Virus record (IMG/VR): IMGVR_UViG_3300031227_000051
Location: 1 to 56,376 of that record
Source of the DNA: a virus
Length of the DNA: 56,376 nt
Direction: 5' to 3' (one strand)
A program made the position numbers and the translations under genes. Numbering within the stretch: the stretch's first letter is position 1; each line of letters begins with the position of its first letter. The notes under the pieces were generated by a model that was not told the origin of the DNA, did not search any database, and worked only from the letters and a program-made list of their open reading frames with translations. Below, in pieces: positions 53,186 to 56,376 of this stretch.

Positions 53186-53452
53186 ATGAGCTACAATATA
53201 TATGGCGAGCATTTAGAATTTGAGAGAGAGATTATTCGATCTGACGACATCGTAAGTGTAGTTTCAGTACTTCACATGAAGCTTAAAGAGAGGGATACGA
53301 ACTGGTTAACGGCGGAGAATTTGGGAATATCTCTTGGTGATAAATTCACAGTAAGCAAGGTTAGTAAGGACTACAGAGGACTTTGGTTGCATTTAAATAA
53401 TTTACGTTACGCTCGCCCAATAGAAAAATTTTCAAAAGTAGATAAGAAATAA
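53186..53452 (+). CDS. YNIYGE-motif protein, 88 aa
   Basis: Begins MSYNIYGEHLEFEREI: here the motif is at the N-terminus. Beta-rich body (GISLGDKFTVSKVSKDYRG) resembling an SH3-like barrel. No strong SD; 6 nt after the upstream TAG. Confidence 0.68.
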   Translation: MSYNIYGEHLEFEREIIRSDDIVSVVSVLHMKLKERDTNWLTAENLGISLGDKFTVSKVSKDYRGLWLHLNNLRYARPIEKFSKVDKK

Positions 53453-53548
53453 TGAACGCCCGTACAACCATGGTGAAAAACTAGAAGGTAAAATATGGAT
53501 AAGGTTTATGTTGGAGTTAAATGCTTTAATACAAAAAAGGAGTAAGAA

Positions 53549-53884
53549 ATGAAAAAGGTTGTGATAATTACATTAATGTTTTTAATGTTTGGTATGATGT
53601 ATGCAGAAGGCGGAATGGAAATGAAAAAAAGTGATTGGATTCACATGCTTGCACCAGGAATCGGTGATGTTGTAGGCGAGCAAGCGTTACTAACTTTGGG
53701 TGTTAACAAAGATGTTGCTGAGTTTGGAACTCTTGCATTGGGATGTACATGCGTTATATTGCATGAATATTATATCGGCGTTGGAACGAAAGAAGATATT
53801 GAATTAGGACTTATGTCATTGGCTACTGGTTGGATTTTTAATAGAGCCATAAATGCAATATTTAGAAAAGATAATAAGAAATAA
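53549..53884 (+). CDS. Membrane protein, 111 aa
   Basis: N-terminal hydrophobic segment (VVIITLMFLMFGMMYAEG, possible signal peptide cut after AEG) and two further Gly-rich hydrophobic segments (about 38-75, 85-100). AAAAGGAG SD. Function unknown. Confidence 0.72.
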   Translation: MKKVVIITLMFLMFGMMYAEGGMEMKKSDWIHMLAPGIGDVVGEQALLTLGVNKDVAEFGTLALGCTCVILHEYYIGVGTKEDIELGLMSLATGWIFNRAINAIFRKDNKK

Positions 53885-53885
53885 T

Positions 53886-53914
53886 TTGACAAAATTATCT
53901 ATCAACAATACACT
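53886..53914 (+). promoter_or_regulatory. Probable promoter, TTGACA-17-TACACT
   Basis: TTGACA 53886-53891, TACACT 53909-53914; 26 nt before the next start. Confidence 0.55.
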
Positions 53915-53939
53915 GACAAGGTAAATTAAAAAAGGAGGT

Positions 53940-54215
53940 ATGCATTTAGTTGTAAAGGCAGATGTTAATGATGGAGATTATATTAACGAAACAACCCCAA
54001 TAAGCGATCAGAAAGAGCTTGATGAAATAATTGAGATAATCAAAGAGATACCGAAAACTGATCATAATTATGAAGATTGGGAATGGTCCGAACTTAAAGA
54101 AAATTTCGAGGAGTATATGCCTTCTCTGAATAATGAGAAGATTCATACAATAACGTCAATAGATATTAATGTTATAGATATTAATGTTATTGAGCATATA
54201 AAAAGTTTACTTTAG
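53940..54215 (+). CDS. Hypothetical acidic protein, 91 aa
   Basis: AAAGGAGG almost touches ATG 53940. Acidic, helical; the C-terminus has a short repeated 'DINVIDINVIE'. Ends TAG. Confidence 0.68.
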   Translation: MHLVVKADVNDGDYINETTPISDQKELDEIIEIIKEIPKTDHNYEDWEWSELKENFEEYMPSLNNEKIHTITSIDINVIDINVIEHIKSLL

Positions 54216-54225
54216 CAAAAAATAC

Positions 54226-54254
54226 TTGACAAAATATCACAACAAGAATATATT
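54226..54254 (+). promoter_or_regulatory. Promoter, TTGACA-17-TATATT
   Basis: TTGACA 54226-54231, TATATT 54249-54254. Confidence 0.65.
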
Positions 54255-54291
54255 AACAAAGTAATTTAATAAACAAAGTAAGGAGGAAATA

Positions 54292-54555
54292 ATGAAATGG
54301 AATAAAGAATCAGAAACAAATTGGACAAAAGAGTTTAGTTTTGGTGATGAATTTATTGAAATTAAAATTAATCATTACAAGACAATGAAGAATGGTTTTT
54401 ATTTATCGCTCTCTTATGAGGGCAAGAGAAAACAATATCTTTCGACATCTAAAGGTTTGAAATCATTTGATGAGGCCGAAAGTTTAGTGATACCTTCTAT
54501 TAAAAGTCTTATTTCTGAATTGCAAGTGATATTGAATGATTTAAAAAACGAGTAG
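54292..54555 (+). CDS. Hypothetical protein, 87 aa
   Basis: AAGGAGG SD. Beta-rich first half and a long C-terminal helix; no motif recognised. Ends TAG. Confidence 0.68.
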   Translation: MKWNKESETNWTKEFSFGDEFIEIKINHYKTMKNGFYLSLSYEGKRKQYLSTSKGLKSFDEAESLVIPSIKSLISELQVILNDLKNE

Positions 54556-54559
54556 GAAT

Positions 54560-54890
54560 ATTACACTGTCTTGATGATCTAACGCTCATAATTTTCAAGA
54601 TATAAGTTACAGGTTGTAACGCTATTAAAAACGATGATGGGCTATTTGTAGGGCATCAAAACCTTGGTGAATGACTTGGCCAATGGGGTTAATAATAAAA
54701 TTAAAATTAAGATCAAATCCTAAGACAAGTCAATTAGGTAGTAAATAGAGCAAGATAACTGAAGCATTACACAATGCTGGTTTGTAAGACTGAGGGTTTA
54801 TTAACTCATGTGTATCATCTTTAAATTATATGAGAAAAAAGATGATGAAATTAGGGTTTGAGAGTGCGGGAACCTCAATCAGTTTTTTTG
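54560..54890 (+). ncRNA. Structured non-coding region ending in terminator
   Basis: No gene is seen. GTTACA-GGT-TGTAAC (about 54610-54625), ATCATCTTT/AAAGATGAT (about 54818-54845), then the terminator TTGAG (54858)/CTCAA (54874) with a T7 run. Possibly an untranslated RNA downstream of the 54292 gene. Confidence 0.4.
54857..54890 (+). terminator. Rho-independent terminator
   Basis: TTTGAG-AGTGCGGGAAC-CTCAA followed by TCAG and seven T, upstream of the rtcB promoter. Confidence 0.7.
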
Positions 54891-54917
54891 CTCTATTTAT
54901 TTTTTTATATAAAGTAT

Positions 54918-54945
54918 TTGACAAAATCAGAGAAAATAATATTAT
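54918..54945 (+). promoter_or_regulatory. Promoter, TTGACA-16-TATTAT
   Basis: TTGACA 54918-54923, TATTAT 54940-54945; drives rtcB. Confidence 0.82.
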
Positions 54946-54973
54946 AGTAACATAAATAGAAAAGGGAGAGAAA

Positions 54974-55564
54974 ATGTTTAAAATTAAAGGCAAGTATACT
55001 ACGGCAACAGTACATATAGATAATATTGACGAAACTGCAATAGCGCAAATAACTAAAATGGTCAATAACTCATATTTTACGAATCCAATACACATTATGC
55101 CTGATACACATGCGGGGAAGGGCAGTGTTATTGGTTTTACTATGCCATTAAAAGGATTAGAAATAATACCTAACATAATTGGCGTTGATGTAAATTGCGG
55201 TATGGTTTCCATAAGATTAGGTAATATGTCAGATAAGAAAAAAGATAAATTCAATGCAAAAAACGAAAAGTTTATGGCAAAATTAGATACAAGAATAAGA
55301 GAGTTAATTCCTATGGGATTTAACATACACGAAGCTAACGACTTAAACTCAAAAATAGAACCTGAAAAGATTTTAAAGAAGATAGCTTGTGATGCTCAAC
55401 TCGAAGCGATTAAGTTCGCACATAAATTTTATAATGAATTTGGAACAAAAATAATCGACAAAATGCCTGACTATTCATCTGATGAATATTTCAAGACAAT
55501 TATGAAACGTACAGAAATAGATAACTCACGTTTTTTCAATAGCCTAGGAAGTCTTGGCGGTGGT
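54974..55564 (+). CDS. rtcB: RtcB RNA ligase, first exon
   Basis: GTP- and Mn-dependent ligase that joins a 3'-phosphate or 2',3'-cyclic phosphate to a 5'-OH, healing broken tRNAs. Visible: MPDTHAGKGSVIG (42-54, metal-binding), GVDVNCGM (70-77, the metal Cys), and ..NSLGSLGGG at the end. Family members continue N-H-F-I-E, but here the frame runs into RMIASGP and a stop, because a group I intron begins after GGT at 55564. The second exon lies beyond the window. SD AGGGAGAG. Confidence 0.9.
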
Positions 55565-56376
55565 AGAATGATTGCTTCCGGGCCAAGACAATAATATAAA
55601 TATACCGAAATTTCTTCTGATTGACTTGGAATCCCAATTACTGGGAGACAGGGCGCAAGGGTAATGCTAGCGTGAGAGACTAAGTGAAGAAACATCCAAA
55701 AGATGAAGCGATAGTCCGAACTTAGGTATAAGTAATTTTAAAAACCTAAGAGATAAGCAGAAATGACTTATCCTGCTCTTTATAATCGAATAGTTAGTGG
55801 TAATTGTGGGAACTTTAGGAGAAGAAAATCACTATATTTTTTAGATTTCTAATACTTATATATAAAAGTTAGGAGATTAAAAAATAATGGAATGTTTAAT
55901 TTGTGGGCGTAAATGTAAAACACAGAGGGGTTTAAGTAATCACGTCAGTTCAAAACATGGCATGAATAGAAAAGAATATAGCGATAAATTTAATCTTAAT
56001 TTAGTAAGATATTGTAAAACTTGTGGCAAAATTCTTTCAAAAACATGTTTAGGAGATTATTGTAATGTTCACAGAAAACGAAGTGGGAAAGATAACCCTT
56101 TTTTCGGAAAATCTCATTCGAGAAAGACAAAATTGCTTATAAAAGAAAAATGTGCAATTGCATCAAAAAAACTATGAGAACAAGAATCTTATCGTAAAAG
56201 TGTTATAGATGGTGCAACTGGGAAAAAAAGAAGTCAAAAATTTAAAGATACCCAAAGGCTCAATGCGCTCAAACAATTTGAAAACAAAGCACAAAGAAAA
56301 CTCCGAAGTGATATTATGAAAGAAAACTGAAGAAATGGCAAAGTTGCTTGTCAACCTCATGTTTCTTTTAATAAAT
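55565..56376 (+). mobile_element. Group I intron in rtcB (3' end outside window)
   Basis: P1: exon CGGTGGT (55558-55564) pairs with GCTTCCG (55574-55580), ending in the required U-G pair at the splice site, one mismatch. P7: GACTA (55678-55682)/TAGTC (55712-55716) within R- and S-like sequences GAGAGACTAAG and GATAGTCCGAAC. P9: CTTAGG (55721-55726)/CCTAAG (55745-55750). An HNH gene lies in its 3' part. It interrupts the conserved SLGGG-NHF active-site motif. Confidence 0.8.
55887..56376 (+). CDS. HNH-type homing endonuclease in intron, partial
   Basis: ATG 55887 with TAGGAGA SD. Zinc fingers CLICGRKCKTQRGLSNHVSS and CKTCGKILSKTCLGDYC, NUMOD-like GKDNPFFGKSHSRKTK, then TGA codons at KL-W-EQES and EN-W-RNG that read as Trp. 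Open to the window edge. Presumably cuts intronless rtcB. Confidence 0.82.

Overview
This 56.4-kb window is part of a large, AT-rich (roughly 30% GC), almost entirely rightward-transcribed double-stranded DNA phage genome. The evidence is dense packing of short unknown genes, many tRNA genes, free-standing HNH and GIY-YIG homing endonucleases, phage-type RNA repair and DNA modification genes, and no ribosomal or housekeeping operons. The host cannot be named from the sequence. About 75 genes end in TAA or TAG and none unambiguously ends in TGA, while TGA lies in frame at tryptophan positions in about 20 genes. The phage therefore appears to read TGA as Trp (code-4-like), although its larger enzymes use TGG.

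Layout. (1) 1-8.5 kb: small unknown genes, nicotinate phosphoribosyltransferase (1840-3027), a HigA-like regulator, a metallophosphoesterase and a family of short 'KIKTW' / 'IYG' proteins. (2) 8.5-26.8 kb: a tRNA and structured-RNA island holding about 30 ordinary tRNA genes (including an initiator tRNA), about ten tRNA-like genes with abnormal anticodon arms, two circularly permuted tRNA genes (Leu, Thr), six copies of a pseudoknot RNA, a second RNA family in two copies, and many 60-200-nt RNAs closed by long terminal helices. Four TGA-rich homing endonucleases, NAD-dependent DNA ligase and a DNA methyltransferase lie between them. (3) 26.8-43.7 kb: small membrane proteins, a ClpX homologue, a Thg1-like protein, Dam methylase, a MSMEG_6728-type glycosylase and a family-4 uracil-DNA glycosylase, an Rnl2-type RNA ligase, a cyclic-phosphate-processing receiver-domain protein, and one opposite-strand, GC-richer small ORF. 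(4) 43.7-56.4 kb: a tmRNA, a run of tiny 'YDIYGN' proteins, a frameshifted HAD gene, a primase-like protein, a Pth2-type peptidyl-tRNA hydrolase with an in-frame TAG directly upstream of a CUA-anticodon (amber suppressor) tRNA, a HisKA_2 sensor kinase, a YqeY-like protein, and rtcB interrupted by a group I intron with its HNH gene.

How the parts fit together. One promoter class (TTGACA, 16 nt, TATWNT, followed by ATAGAGTGAAA) recurs more than 20 times and probably drives most of the window. The theme is translation and RNA maintenance: tRNAs, tmRNA, Pth2, RtcB, Rnl2, a Thg1-like protein, receiver and HAD proteins linked to RNA repair, and a suppressor tRNA. Such a set would suit a phage facing tRNA-cleaving defences. 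RtcB is also a plausible ligase for maturing the permuted tRNAs; that link is inference.
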